DNA of 64,000 nt from JBCBSZ01 sp039185015. Its GTDB lineage: Bacteria; Actinomycetota; Acidimicrobiia; Acidimicrobiales; Poriferisodalaceae. The position numbers and the translations under genes were made by a program. The stretch covers positions 1 to 64,000 of the forward strand of contig JBCDAU010000030.1 in the NCBI GenBank assembly GCA_039185015.1, written 5' to 3'. The notes under the pieces were generated by a model, which was given only the letters and a program-made list of their open reading frames with translations, did not search any database and had not been told where the DNA came from. Shown one piece after another: positions 42,167 to 50,746 of the stretch; the first letter of the stretch is position 1, and each line of letters begins with the position of its first letter.

Positions 42167-43354
42167 ATGACCGTCCACAACGTCGCATCGCCCATCCACA
42201 TGGGTTCCCCCGACCAGCTCGGGTTCTTCGGCGAGTTCGGTGGCCGCTACGTCGGCGAACCGCTGATCGGCGCATGTGAGGAGGTCGAGCAGGCCTTCGT
42301 CGATGCGTGGGGCGACCCGGAGTTCCGCCGGGACTTCACCGAGATCCTGCAGTCCTACGGGGGCCGGCCGTCCCCGATCACCGAGTGCCACAACCTCGGG
42401 CCCCAGCTCGGCCTCCGGCTCTTCCTCAAGCGGGAGGACCTGAACCACACCGGCAGCCACAAGATCAACAACGTCCTGGGTCAGGCGCTGCTCGCCAGGC
42501 GCATGGGCAAGTCGCGTCTCATCGCCGAGACGGGCGCCGGCCAGCACGGCGTCGCCACGGCGACCGCTGCGGCGCTCATGGGCATGAGCTGCACCGTGTA
42601 CATGGGGGAGGTCGACATGGAGCGGCAGGCCCTCAACGTCTTCCGGATGCGCCTCCTCGGCGCCGAGGTGATCGCGGCGACGTCGGGCAGCAAGACCCTG
42701 AAGGACGCCGTCAACGAGGCCATGCGGGCCTGGGTCTCCGAGACCGAGGAGGCCCACTACTGCCTCGGGTCGACCATGGGTCCCCACCCGTACCCGTGGA
42801 TGGTGCGGACCTTCCACGAGGTCATCGGCATCGAGGCGCGGGCGCAGATGCTCGAGCTCGCCGGCGCGCTCCCCGATGTCGCCGTCGCCTGCATCGGCGG
42901 CGGGTCGAATTCGGCCGGCCTGTTCAGCGGGTTCGCCGACGATCCCTCCGTCCGTCTCGTCGGTGCCGAGCCGGCCGGCGGTGCGGCGACCGGCCGGGCC
43001 GTGCCGGCGATCGTGCACGGGATGCGGGCGTACTTCATGCAGGACGAGTTCGGTCAGGTCCTCGAGGCCGAGTCGATCTCCGCCGGGCTCGACTACCCCG
43101 GGGTCGGCCCGGAGCACTCCCACCTGGCGATGACCGGTCGCGCCGAGTACGAGTCGGTCACCGACGACGAGGTGCTGGATGCCTTCCAGCTCCTGAGCCG
43201 CACCGAGGGGATCATCCCGGCGCTCGAGTCGGCGCACGCCATCGCCTGGGTGCAGAAGAACGCCGCCGGCCTGCAGGGCCAGTCCGTCCTCGTCAACCTC
43301 TCCGGGCGAGGGGACAAGGACGTCGAGCAGGTCCAGAAGATCCTGGAGGGGTGA
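42167..43354 (+). CDS. trpB: Tryptophan synthase beta chain
   Basis: A 395-residue PLP enzyme joining indole and serine to tryptophan. Lys99 in GSHKINN binds PLP, with [13 protein letters not shown] and [12 protein letters not shown] as the phosphate-binding loop; [11 protein letters not shown] is near the C-terminus. The N-terminal [12 protein letters not shown] matches the TrpB1 branch that pairs with TrpA. It starts 6 bases after AAGGAG, and its stop shares one base with the trpA ATG. No trpC, trpF, trpD or trpE is seen in the window; the gene is preceded by a GntR regulator. Confidence 0.97.
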   Translation: MTVHNVASPIHMGSPDQLGFFGEFGGRYVGEPLIGACEEVEQAFVDAWGDPEFRRDFTEILQSYGGRPSPITECHNLGPQLGLRLFLKREDLNHTGSHKINNVLGQALLARRMGKSRLIAETGAGQHGVATATAAALMGMSCTVYMGEVDMERQALNVFRMRLLGAEVIAATSGSKTLKDAVNEAMRAWVSETEEAHYCLGSTMGPHPYPWMVRTFHEVIGIEARAQMLELAGALPDVAVACIGGGSNSAGLFSGFADDPSVRLVGAEPAGGAATGRAVPAIVHGMRAYFMQDEFGQVLEAESISAGLDYPGVGPEHSHLAMTGRAEYESVTDDEVLDAFQLLSRTEGIIPALESAHAIAWVQKNAAGLQGQSVLVNLSGRGDKDVEQVQKILEG

Positions 43355-44142
43355 TGTCGGCTCCCGGCCTCCAGGCCCACCTCCAGGAACAGCGGACCCG
43401 ACATCGGCTGGTGCTCCCGTACGTCACCGCCGGCATCTCGCCGGACTGGCTCGACCTCGTCGAGGCCGTGATCGATGCCGGCGCGGATGCGGTCGAGATC
43501 GGCATCCCGTTCTCCGATCCGGCCATCGACGGCTCCACGATCCAGGAGGCCAGCGTCGTCGCGCTCGACGCCGGCATGACGCCGGCCAAGGCGCTCAGCG
43601 AGCTCCGCGAGCGCGAGTTCGGCGTGCCGTTGATCGCCATGACCCACGCCAACCTCGTGTACCGGTACGGCTACGAGCGGTTCGCCGCCGATCTCGTCGC
43701 CGCCGGCGGGCGGGGCACGATCCTGCCCGATCTCCCCATGGAGCACGCAGAGCCCTGGCGGACGGCGGCCGATCCGCTCGGGATCGACAACGTCCTGCTC
43801 GCCGCGCCGCTCACGTCCGACGAGCGCCTGAAGCGGATCGCCAGCGAGTCCCGTGGCTTCGTGTACGTCGTGTCGACGATGGGCACGACCGGTGCCCGCG
43901 ACGACGTCGACGACGCCGCGACCGTGCTGGCCCGCCGGGTGAAGGAGGTCGCCGACCTCCCGGCGATCGTCGGGTTCGGGATCTCCAACGGGGAGACGGC
44001 CGTGACGGCGGCCGCCGAGTCCGATGGCGTCATCTGCGCCTCGGCGCTCATGCGTCGGATCCTCGACGGCGGCTCGATCGAGGAGACCGCTGCGATCGTC
44101 GGCGAGATCCGCACGGCGTTGGACGCCGCCTACGCGAGCTGA
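43354..44142 (+). CDS. trpA: Tryptophan synthase alpha chain
   Basis: A 262-residue TIM-barrel subunit that cleaves indole-3-glycerol phosphate to indole and glyceraldehyde-3-phosphate. DAVEIGIPFSDPAIDGSTIQ carries the catalytic Glu48 and Asp59; the phosphate-binding loop GFGISN is near the C-terminus. The ATG at 43354 shares a base with the trpB stop and follows GGAGGGG. It is convergent with an epoxide-hydrolase-like gene. Confidence 0.97.
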   Translation: MSAPGLQAHLQEQRTRHRLVLPYVTAGISPDWLDLVEAVIDAGADAVEIGIPFSDPAIDGSTIQEASVVALDAGMTPAKALSELREREFGVPLIAMTHANLVYRYGYERFAADLVAAGGRGTILPDLPMEHAEPWRTAADPLGIDNVLLAAPLTSDERLKRIASESRGFVYVVSTMGTTGARDDVDDAATVLARRVKEVADLPAIVGFGISNGETAVTAAAESDGVICASALMRRILDGGSIEETAAIVGEIRTALDAAYAS

Positions 44143-44175
44143 GCGGTCGCAGCGCTCGTCGGTCGCTGACCCGGG

Positions 44176-45216
44176 TCAGGCCCCGGTCGGCGGCCAGTGG
44201 TCGGGCACGCGGTCGCGGAGCCAGGCCACCAGCGCCGCGTTGACCTCGTGCGGTCGCTCCTGGGCCATCCAGTGCCCGGAGTCGACGGTCCGCTCGGTGA
44301 GATCGGCGCATGCCGCCCGCATCGGCTCGAGCAGTCGCTGGTTCCTCGTGCACTCGAGGGTGGCGTCGAAGCGAGCGGCGAGGAAGAGGACCGGGAGGCT
44401 CAGCGCACCGTCGTCGACCGCCTCGGCGGCGTAGCGCTCGTTCGCCTCGTGGTTGAGGTACCAGCTGCTCGGCCCGAAGAAGCCGTTGCGGTCCATGGCC
44501 GCGGCGTAGTGCCGGAGGTCGGCCTCGGTGACCACGTCGTCGTCACGAGGGATGTCGGGCGCCACGTCGGCACCGCCGAACCAGCCGCCGGCGGCTCGGA
44601 TCGATGCGGTCACCGCGGGCTGGCTCGCACCGTCTGGGTTGCCCTTCCGGAACAGCGCCTTGGCGAGGAGGTAGGTGTCGGCCTCCATGACCTCGACCGC
44701 TCGGTCCAGGTCGTCCCGGTAGTAGAGCTGGTAGTCCCACTGACCGACGGGGAACTCGTCCTCGGGGTACACGTCACGGTCGACCAGCTCGATGAGCCGG
44801 TCCCAGCCGGCCTCGATGGTGCGGTACGGCACGCAGAGGTTGGCGACGGCGCGGCACCGCTCCGGGTGGTGGCTCGCCAGGTTCCACACGACCGGCGCAC
44901 CCCAGTCGTGCCCGACCCAGACGGCCCGGTCCCGTCCGAGGTGGTCGAGGAGCTCGATCATGTCGGCGACGGCCTCATCCTGGGCGAAGGCGCTCGACTC
45001 CTCGTAGGTCGACGATCGGCCGTACCCGCGCATGTCCGGGGCGACGGCCCGGAACCCGAGCCCCGCCATCGCCGGGAGCTGGTGCCGCCAACTGATCGAC
45101 AGCTCGGGCCAGCCGTGCACGAAGACGATCAGCGGTCCGTCGGCCGGACCGGCAGCGAGGTAGCCCGTGGTGTGGCGATCGGTCCGCAGCGTGTACTCGG
45201 CGATCTCGGTGCTCAT
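44176..45216 (-). CDS. Alpha/beta hydrolase, epoxide hydrolase-like
   Basis: A 346-residue protein: VFVHGWPELSISWRHQL (HGxP), MRGYGRS, GHDWGAPVVWNLA (Asp nucleophile elbow) and a catalytic His in DSGHWMAQERP, with the cap domain tyrosine region around 145-230. This is the soluble epoxide hydrolase/fluoroacetate dehalogenase pattern. The ATG is preceded by TACGTT at 6 bases. The substrate is unknown. Confidence 0.88.
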   Translation of the reverse strand: MSTEIAEYTLRTDRHTTGYLAAGPADGPLIVFVHGWPELSISWRHQLPAMAGLGFRAVAPDMRGYGRSSTYEESSAFAQDEAVADMIELLDHLGRDRAVWVGHDWGAPVVWNLASHHPERCRAVANLCVPYRTIEAGWDRLIELVDRDVYPEDEFPVGQWDYQLYYRDDLDRAVEVMEADTYLLAKALFRKGNPDGASQPAVTASIRAAGGWFGGADVAPDIPRDDDVVTEADLRHYAAAMDRNGFFGPSSWYLNHEANERYAAEAVDDGALSLPVLFLAARFDATLECTRNQRLLEPMRAACADLTERTVDSGHWMAQERPHEVNAALVAWLRDRVPDHWPPTGA

Positions 45217-45222
45217 CGCCGC

Positions 45223-45228
45223 AACGTA
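45223..45228 (-). promoter_or_regulatory. -10 element TACGTT of a leaderless promoter
   Basis: TACGTT is followed by 6 bases and the ATG at 45216. Confidence 0.5.
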
Positions 45229-45301
45229 GTGCCGGCCGGTGGCCCGTGTCGGCGGTCCCGTGCCAGGCTCCGTGCGGAGTGAACGAGCCCGGAGGCGACG
45301 C

Positions 45302-47080
45302 ATGACGGTGCCGACACAGCCCGGAGACATCCTGATCGAGGCGGAGGAATTCGCCGACTTCGGGGGCTGGCTGCTCGACTCGCAGTTCGACGCCGAGATG
45401 GGATCCCCGTACCTCCTCGCCCATGGCTACGGCACGCCCGTCGCGGACGCTCGGACGACCGTCGAGATCGCCGAGCCCGGTACCTACGCCGTGTGGGTGC
45501 GGGCGAAGGACTGGGTGCCATCTCATCACCCGGGCCGCTTCGCCGTCTCGATCGGTGGGCAGCGGGTGGACCGCGAGCTCGGCGCCGACGGACTCGACTG
45601 GAGCTGGGAGTCGGCGGGGAGCCTCGACCTCCAGGCGGGCCCGCTCGATGTCGTGCTGCACGACCTGACAGGTTTCGACGGGCGGTGCGATGCGATTTAC
45701 CTGAGCTCGACCGGCGCCGAGCCGGTCGAGGGTGCCGGTGCCTACGCTCGGTCGTGGCGCCGACGCCTCCGTGGACTTCCCGCGGAACCCACGCCGGCGG
45801 GTGAGTACGACGTCGTGGTCGTCGGCGGTGGCGTGACCGGATCGGTCGGAGCGCTCGCCGCAGCCCGACTCGGCCTCAGCGTCGCCCTGGTCCAGGGGCG
45901 GCCGGTGCTCGGCGGCAACGCCAGCACCGAGATCGGGATCGGGCCCCGCGGTGAGAAGGGTGCGCTCGTTGCCGATGCGATCGCCCGAGGTCCGGAGGGC
46001 GACCTCCAGGTCGGACGGCTGCTCGAGGCCGAGCCGAACGCAGCGCTCTTCCTGGGGCACCTCGTGTTCGACGTCACCATGGAGGGCGACTCGATCGCAT
46101 CGATCGACGCCCGTGAGGCCCGATCCGGTCGCGAGGTTCGCATCGCCGGCTCCCAGTTCATCGATTGCTCGGGCACGGCGATCCTCGGCATCCTCGCCGG
46201 TGCTCCGACGATGTTCGGCGTCGAGGCCTCCTCGGAGTTCGGGGAGGGGCTGGCACCGCCGGAGCGGCTCGACCAGCACCACGGTCACACGGTGTTCTTC
46301 CGGACCCGGATGGCCGACCAGCCCGTGGAGTTCCCCGACGTGCCGTGGGCGGTCGATGTGGCCAAGGACTGGGCAGACCTGGGTGGCCAGGCCGTCGAGC
46401 CGGGCACCGACAACGGCGAGGGGCCGGTCGTCGAAGCCTTCCGGCCCGCCGAGGAAGAGCGGTTCGAGCGGCTGACCCGCCGCCTGACCCACTACTGGGA
46501 GTACGGCCAGTGGAACGACCCGTACACCGAGGGCGAGCACATCCGTGACCACCTGCTGCGGGCGATCTACGGCACGATGTGGAACGTCAAGACGATGGAG
46601 CCGGAGGCCTGGGCGAACCTCGAGTTCGACTGGGTCGCCCACGTCGCCGGGCAGGGCGAGTTCCGCCGGTACATCGGCGATCACGTGCTCACCGAGAACG
46701 ACATCCGCGACCACGTCGAGTTCCCCGATGCCGTCGTGAAGAACTCGGGGGCCTTCTGCCTCCACCATCCGATCCACGAGGACTACGACTTCCGCCTCGA
46801 GAGCTGGACCTGGGACACCCGTGACGACGAGCCGTTCGACGTGCCGTTCCGCTGCTTGTACTCGGCCCACGTCGACAACCTGATGATGGCCGGCAAGCAC
46901 ATCAGCGTCACCCATGTGGCCGGCTCGGTCACCAAGTTCATGGGCAACGGCGCCCAACACGCCATCGCCACCGCTGCCGCCGCGGCGGTGTGCCGGAAGC
47001 ACGGCGCCACGCCCCGGCAGGTCCACGACCACCATCTCATCGAGCTGCAGTCCGTCATCGCCGAGATCCATCCGAGCTGA
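45302..47080 (+). CDS. FAD-dependent oxidoreductase with N-terminal beta-rich domain
   Basis: A 592-residue protein. Residues 1-160 (ILIEAEEFADFGGWLLDSQFD, TVEIAEPGTYAVWVRAKDWV, VVLHDLTGFDGRCDAIYLSS) read like a CBM6/35-type jelly roll. An FAD fold follows (YDVVVVGGGVTGSVGALAAARLGLSVALVQGRPVLGGNAS, about 175-220), of the FAD_oxidored group with GGNAS, and the C-terminal MAGKHISVTHVAGS with NGAQHAIATAAA completes the flavin site. The ATG follows CGGAGGCG. It has no signal peptide despite the sugar-binding-like domain. Oxidation of a carbohydrate-linked substrate is possible (inference). Confidence 0.8.
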   Translation: MTVPTQPGDILIEAEEFADFGGWLLDSQFDAEMGSPYLLAHGYGTPVADARTTVEIAEPGTYAVWVRAKDWVPSHHPGRFAVSIGGQRVDRELGADGLDWSWESAGSLDLQAGPLDVVLHDLTGFDGRCDAIYLSSTGAEPVEGAGAYARSWRRRLRGLPAEPTPAGEYDVVVVGGGVTGSVGALAAARLGLSVALVQGRPVLGGNASTEIGIGPRGEKGALVADAIARGPEGDLQVGRLLEAEPNAALFLGHLVFDVTMEGDSIASIDAREARSGREVRIAGSQFIDCSGTAILGILAGAPTMFGVEASSEFGEGLAPPERLDQHHGHTVFFRTRMADQPVEFPDVPWAVDVAKDWADLGGQAVEPGTDNGEGPVVEAFRPAEEERFERLTRRLTHYWEYGQWNDPYTEGEHIRDHLLRAIYGTMWNVKTMEPEAWANLEFDWVAHVAGQGEFRRYIGDHVLTENDIRDHVEFPDAVVKNSGAFCLHHPIHEDYDFRLESWTWDTRDDEPFDVPFRCLYSAHVDNLMMAGKHISVTHVAGSVTKFMGNGAQHAIATAAAAAVCRKHGATPRQVHDHHLIELQSVIAEIHPS

Positions 47081-47151
47081 TGGACCGAGCCGACGCCTCG
47101 GTGGAGACGGTCGGCGACGTCGCTGGGACAGGATCCTCCGGGCGGGATTGG

Positions 47152-47157
47152 TACGTT
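47152..47157 (+). promoter_or_regulatory. -10 element TACGTT of a leaderless promoter
   Basis: TACGTT is followed by 6 bases and the GTG at 47164. Confidence 0.5.
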
Positions 47158-47163
47158 GCCGTC

Positions 47164-48525
47164 GTGGCCGATCTGCTCGCCGAACTGCACGCCCGGCTCG
47201 ATCCCCAGCGGATCCAGACCGACGCTGACGTGATCGGCGCCTACAGCCAGGACCGGGCGATCTTCGAGAGCGGCGGGATCGCGGCGGTGTTGGTGAGCCC
47301 CGACTCCACCGAGGAGGTCGTCGCCGTCGTCGAGGCGGCGAAGGCGGCCAACGCCATCATCGTGCCGCGGGGTGCCGGCACCGGCCTGACCGGGGCGGCC
47401 AACGCCGTGGACGGATGCATCATGCTGTCGCTGCACCGGATGAACCAGGTGCTGGAGATCGATCCGGTGAACCGGATGGCCCGGGTGCAGCCGGGCGTCA
47501 TCAACAGCGACCTCAAGGCGGCCGTCGCCGAGCACGGGCTCTACTACCCACCCGATCCGGCCTCGTACGAGATGTCGAGCATCGGGGGCAACGTCGCCAC
47601 GAACGCCGGTGGCCTGTGCTGCGTGAAGTACGGCGTGACCCGTGACTATGTGATGGGACTCGAGGTGGTGCTGGCGAACGGCGACGTGATCACCACGGGT
47701 CGCGACACGATCAAGAGCACCGCGGGCCTCGATCTCACGGGGGTCTTCGTCGGCTCCGAGGGCGTGCTCGGGATCATCACGGAGATCACGGTCAAGCTCG
47801 AGCCGGCCCCTGCTGCTCCGGAGACGGCCGTGGCCTACTTCGACGAGCTGCCGGCGTGCGGCGAGGCCATCGAGGCGATCTTCGCCCGGGGCCTGCGGCC
47901 GACCGTGATGGAGATCGTCGACCAGGCATCGCTCCGCATGGTCGAGCGGGTGTTCCCGATGGACCTCGACACCGACGCGGCGTGTCTGATCCTGATGCAG
48001 TCGTCGCCGGCCGATCAGCCCATCGAGGAGCTCGCCGAGGTGTGCGTCGAGCACGGCGCGAGTTTCGTGTATCACGCCGAGGATCCCGCCGAGGGGGAGA
48101 TGCTGCTCGAGGTCCGGCGTCGGGTGTGGCCCGCCGCCGAGCGCCTCGAGAAGGCGTTGCTGCCGGAGGACGTCGCCGTCAAGCGCCAGCACCTCCCCGA
48201 GCTGCTCCAGGGCATCGTCGACATCGCGGCGCAACACGACGTCACCATCCCCACCATCGGGCACGCCGGTGACGGCAACATGCACCCGATCCTGATCTTC
48301 GACGCCAACGACGCCGACGAGGTTGCCCGCGTCCGCGCGGCCTTCGCCGAGATCATCGAGCTCTCGCTGTCCCTCGGCGGCACGATGGCGGGGGAGCACG
48401 GCGTCGGCACCCTCAAGCGCGAGTTCCTCGAGGAGGAGGTCGACCCGGTCGCTCTCGAGTGGCAGCGCCGGACCAAGGCGATGTTCGACCCGGAGGGCCG
48501 ACTCAACCCCGGGAAGGCGCTCTAG
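47164..48525 (+). CDS. FAD-linked oxidase, glycolate oxidase GlcD / D-lactate dehydrogenase-like
   Basis: A 453-residue flavoprotein of the vanillyl-alcohol-oxidase family: IIVPRGAGTGLTGAANAV is the FAD pyrophosphate loop, DPASYEMSSIGGNVATNAGG the PCMH domain, and HAGDGNMHP with EHGVG the C-terminal metal and flavin contacts. Family members oxidise D-2-hydroxy acids such as glycolate or D-lactate. The GTG at 47164 follows a -10 element; earlier starts exist in the same frame but lie before the family's N-terminus. Its stop abuts the stop of the convergent gene with no gap. Confidence 0.92.
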   Translation: MADLLAELHARLDPQRIQTDADVIGAYSQDRAIFESGGIAAVLVSPDSTEEVVAVVEAAKAANAIIVPRGAGTGLTGAANAVDGCIMLSLHRMNQVLEIDPVNRMARVQPGVINSDLKAAVAEHGLYYPPDPASYEMSSIGGNVATNAGGLCCVKYGVTRDYVMGLEVVLANGDVITTGRDTIKSTAGLDLTGVFVGSEGVLGIITEITVKLEPAPAAPETAVAYFDELPACGEAIEAIFARGLRPTVMEIVDQASLRMVERVFPMDLDTDAACLILMQSSPADQPIEELAEVCVEHGASFVYHAEDPAEGEMLLEVRRRVWPAAERLEKALLPEDVAVKRQHLPELLQGIVDIAAQHDVTIPTIGHAGDGNMHPILIFDANDADEVARVRAAFAEIIELSLSLGGTMAGEHGVGTLKREFLEEEVDPVALEWQRRTKAMFDPEGRLNPGKAL

Positions 48526-48969
48526 TCAGCCCGGTGCGCTCATCGGCCCGGGGTCCCGCGGCGCGCCCGGACCGCCCCGCAGATGCGCGAGATCGGCGGC
48601 GTGATGTCCCAGCAGGACCGACGCCAGCATGATCGTGACCGTGTTGTACGGGATGAGATCGACGAAGTAGTCGACACCGTCGACCGTGTAGTTCAGGTAC
48701 ATCGACACGAACATGTTGCCGATGGCCAGGATGCTGCCGATCGCCCTGGTCCTCGGCATCAGCACGAGCAGTCCGATGACGACCGACAGCACGTTGCCGC
48801 CGACGTCGACCACCACAGGCGGCTGCTCGCCGACCGGGTCGCCTGACCCCGAGCCCGAAGCGGCCAGGAACATCGCGACCGCCACCACGATGGCGATGCC
48901 GGTGAAGACGATCCGTTCGCGGCGGCTCTCGGCGGCGGTCACGAACGACGGTCGGAAGAACGAGGTCAT
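48526..48969 (-). CDS. Small membrane protein, unknown
   Basis: A 147-residue protein with about four hydrophobic segments (20-40, 54-72, 78-95, 107-122). The loop YTVDGVDYFVDLIPYNTVT is distinctive but I do not recognise the family. Its ATG overlaps the TGA of the upstream TetR gene (ATGA), so the regulator and this protein are made together; its stop touches the stop of the convergent gene. Confidence 0.75.
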   Translation of the reverse strand: MTSFFRPSFVTAAESRRERIVFTGIAIVVAVAMFLAASGSGSGDPVGEQPPVVVDVGGNVLSVVIGLLVLMPRTRAIGSILAIGNMFVSMYLNYTVDGVDYFVDLIPYNTVTIMLASVLLGHHAADLAHLRGGPGAPRDPGPMSAPG

Positions 48970-49697
48970 CGGTCGGCTCCTGGTGCGGATGGTGTCGACG
49001 GGGCGGCCTGCGCCAGGACCGGGTCGAGCGCCCGGTCGACGTGGGCGCGGTGGATGTCGGGCGCGGCCGCGACCGCGACGGCGGAGAGCGTCTCGGCCTC
49101 GTCGGGGTCGAGGCCGAGACCTCGGAGCAGGAGGGCGATGACCTCACTGCGGTGCTCGGCTGTCGCATCGTGCTCGTCGGAGGCGATGCGGCGGAGGGCG
49201 CGTAACATCGTGCCCGTCACGAGGTCGACGACGGCAGCGCTCGGCTCACGGTCGAACCGCCCCGTCAGAGCGCCCTGGGCGAGGTCGTCGCCGAGCGGCC
49301 GCAGCGGGGCCTCGCCCCAGGTCTCGGGTCGACGCATCGCGTCCAAGCGGAGCATGACGGTCGCCAGCTGCGGGAACGCCGCGGCGTGCTCGAAGAGCAG
49401 GGCCGTGATGGTGGCGAAGCGGAGCGCCGGGTCCTCGTGCTCGACGATCTCCGCCATGGTGGTCGTGAAGGTGCCGACCACCTCGTCGATGACGGCGTCG
49501 ATCAGCGCCTCGCGGTCGGCGAAGTAGTTGTAGAAGGTCCCGTTCGACACCTCGGCGCGGCGCGTGACGTCGAGGACGGTCACGGCCTCCCCCTCGGCAG
49601 CGATGGCGTCGATCGCTGCGACGAGGAGCTCGCGCCTCGTGCGCTCCTTCTTCCTCGTGCCCCTCCTGGGCGTGGGCGTCGGTGCCGGGGTTGACAT
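48966..49697 (-). CDS. TetR family transcriptional regulator
   Basis: A 243-residue regulator: RKKERTRRELLVAAIDAIAAEGEAVTVLDVTRRAEVSNGTFYNYFADREALIDAV is a TetR DNA-binding domain. A basic, Pro/Thr-rich N-terminus precedes it. It is followed by an overlapping small membrane protein gene and is divergent from a CHRD protein gene; the gap holds a perfect TCTCAATATTGAGA palindrome, 31 bp from its start. Confidence 0.9.
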   Translation of the reverse strand: MSTPAPTPTPRRGTRKKERTRRELLVAAIDAIAAEGEAVTVLDVTRRAEVSNGTFYNYFADREALIDAVIDEVVGTFTTTMAEIVEHEDPALRFATITALLFEHAAAFPQLATVMLRLDAMRRPETWGEAPLRPLGDDLAQGALTGRFDREPSAAVVDLVTGTMLRALRRIASDEHDATAEHRSEVIALLLRGLGLDPDEAETLSAVAVAAAPDIHRAHVDRALDPVLAQAAPSTPSAPGADR

Positions 49698-49727
49698 GCC
49701 GATCACCCTAGCTGAAACTGAGGCACC

Positions 49728-49752
49728 TCTCAATATTGAGATGACTCTCAAT
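49728..49752. promoter_or_regulatory. TCTCAATATTGAGA palindrome plus CTCTCAAT copy
   Basis: A perfect AT-rich 14-bp palindrome (49728-49741) with a further half-site CTCTCAAT at 49745-49752, between the divergent TetR and CHRD genes. It stands out in this GC-rich DNA and is a likely TetR operator. Confidence 0.6.
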
Positions 49753-49775
49753 TCTCCCAGGCGAAAGGCCACCAG

Positions 49776-50744
49776 ATGAAGGTGCTGCGCTTCCTGTTCA
49801 CCACGATCCGCGGGATCTTCACCATCGTCGGGATGCTCGTCGGTGTCCTGGCCATCGTGATCGCCGTCGTGCTGTTCACCGGCGGGCCCGACACGGGAGA
49901 GCCGATCGTCCTGGAGCCGAAGGGCGAGTCCGATGTGGTGCTCGACCTCGGGCTCGATCCCCTCGCCGGCGGCGAGATCGGGCTGGTCTACGAGTCGTGG
50001 CTCTCGCCTCAACAGGAGGCCGAGGAAGAGGACGACGTGCCGCCCGGCGCCCCGGAGCAGTTCCTGTCGACCGAGCCGTCGACCGATCGCGAGGACCGCG
50101 ACTCCCGTGCCCACGGGACGCTGGCCTTCAACCGGGAGCTCAGCCGGGCCTACGTCCACCTCGAGATCGCCAACATCGACCCCGACGACATCAACCTGGT
50201 TCACATCCACTGCGGGCGACCGGGTCAGCTCGGCCCGATCATGGTCGACTTCGGTGCCACCGGTGACGTGCGGGAGTACTTCGCCGACGGCGTCCTCAGC
50301 TACGAGGTGACCAACGACGACATCGCAGCGGCGACCCAGGGTGAGGGCATCGTCGGCGCGGTGACCGCCGGCTGCCCGATCGTTCGGGGGATCCCGGGCG
50401 ATCGCCACCGGACGGTTGCCGGCATGGCCCACATCGCTGCCGAGGGCGAGCTCTACTTCAACATCCACACCGTGCAGCAGACCTTCTTCGGGGACATCCG
50501 CGGTCAGCTGCAGCCCGTCCCCGAGTCGGTGCTCGAAGCTGCCGGGATCTCGCGCGTCGGTCTGGCCGAAGGCCTCCTCGCCGACACCGCGACGGATCTC
50601 GACCGCACCGCTGCAGATGCGAGGAACGTCAGCACGAGCTCGTGGCTCGACGACGCCCAGGCCTCACACGGCTACTACTGCAACATCCTGGACCCGATCG
50701 CCGAGGATCTCCGGGCCGGCACGACGGGCATCGAGGAGAGCTGA
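49776..50744 (+). CDS. CHRD-domain membrane-anchored protein
   Basis: A 322-residue protein with one N-terminal membrane segment (about 8-35) and an external domain. HGTLAFNRELSRAYVHLEIANIDPDDINLVHIHCGRPGQLGP and ELYFNIHTVQQTFFGDIRGQLQP are the two ends of a CHRD (chordin-like) domain. CHRD proteins in bacteria are secreted and of unknown role. An acidic linker (about 70-105) separates anchor and domain. It starts after AAAGGCC. It is the likely target of the divergent TetR. The next gene starts 2 bp downstream. Confidence 0.8.
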   Translation: MKVLRFLFTTIRGIFTIVGMLVGVLAIVIAVVLFTGGPDTGEPIVLEPKGESDVVLDLGLDPLAGGEIGLVYESWLSPQQEAEEEDDVPPGAPEQFLSTEPSTDREDRDSRAHGTLAFNRELSRAYVHLEIANIDPDDINLVHIHCGRPGQLGPIMVDFGATGDVREYFADGVLSYEVTNDDIAAATQGEGIVGAVTAGCPIVRGIPGDRHRTVAGMAHIAAEGELYFNIHTVQQTFFGDIRGQLQPVPESVLEAAGISRVGLAEGLLADTATDLDRTAADARNVSTSSWLDDAQASHGYYCNILDPIAEDLRAGTTGIEES

Positions 50745-50746
50745 CG

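Noticed and set aside
44166..44179. CTGACCCGGGTCAG palindrome after trpA
   Set aside because: Only a 5-bp stem with a CCGG loop can form and there is no T-run, so I do not call a terminator.
48526..48969. Toxin-antitoxin pair with the overlapping TetR
   Set aside because: The small protein has four membrane segments and no toxin motif, and the partner is a standard full-length TetR.
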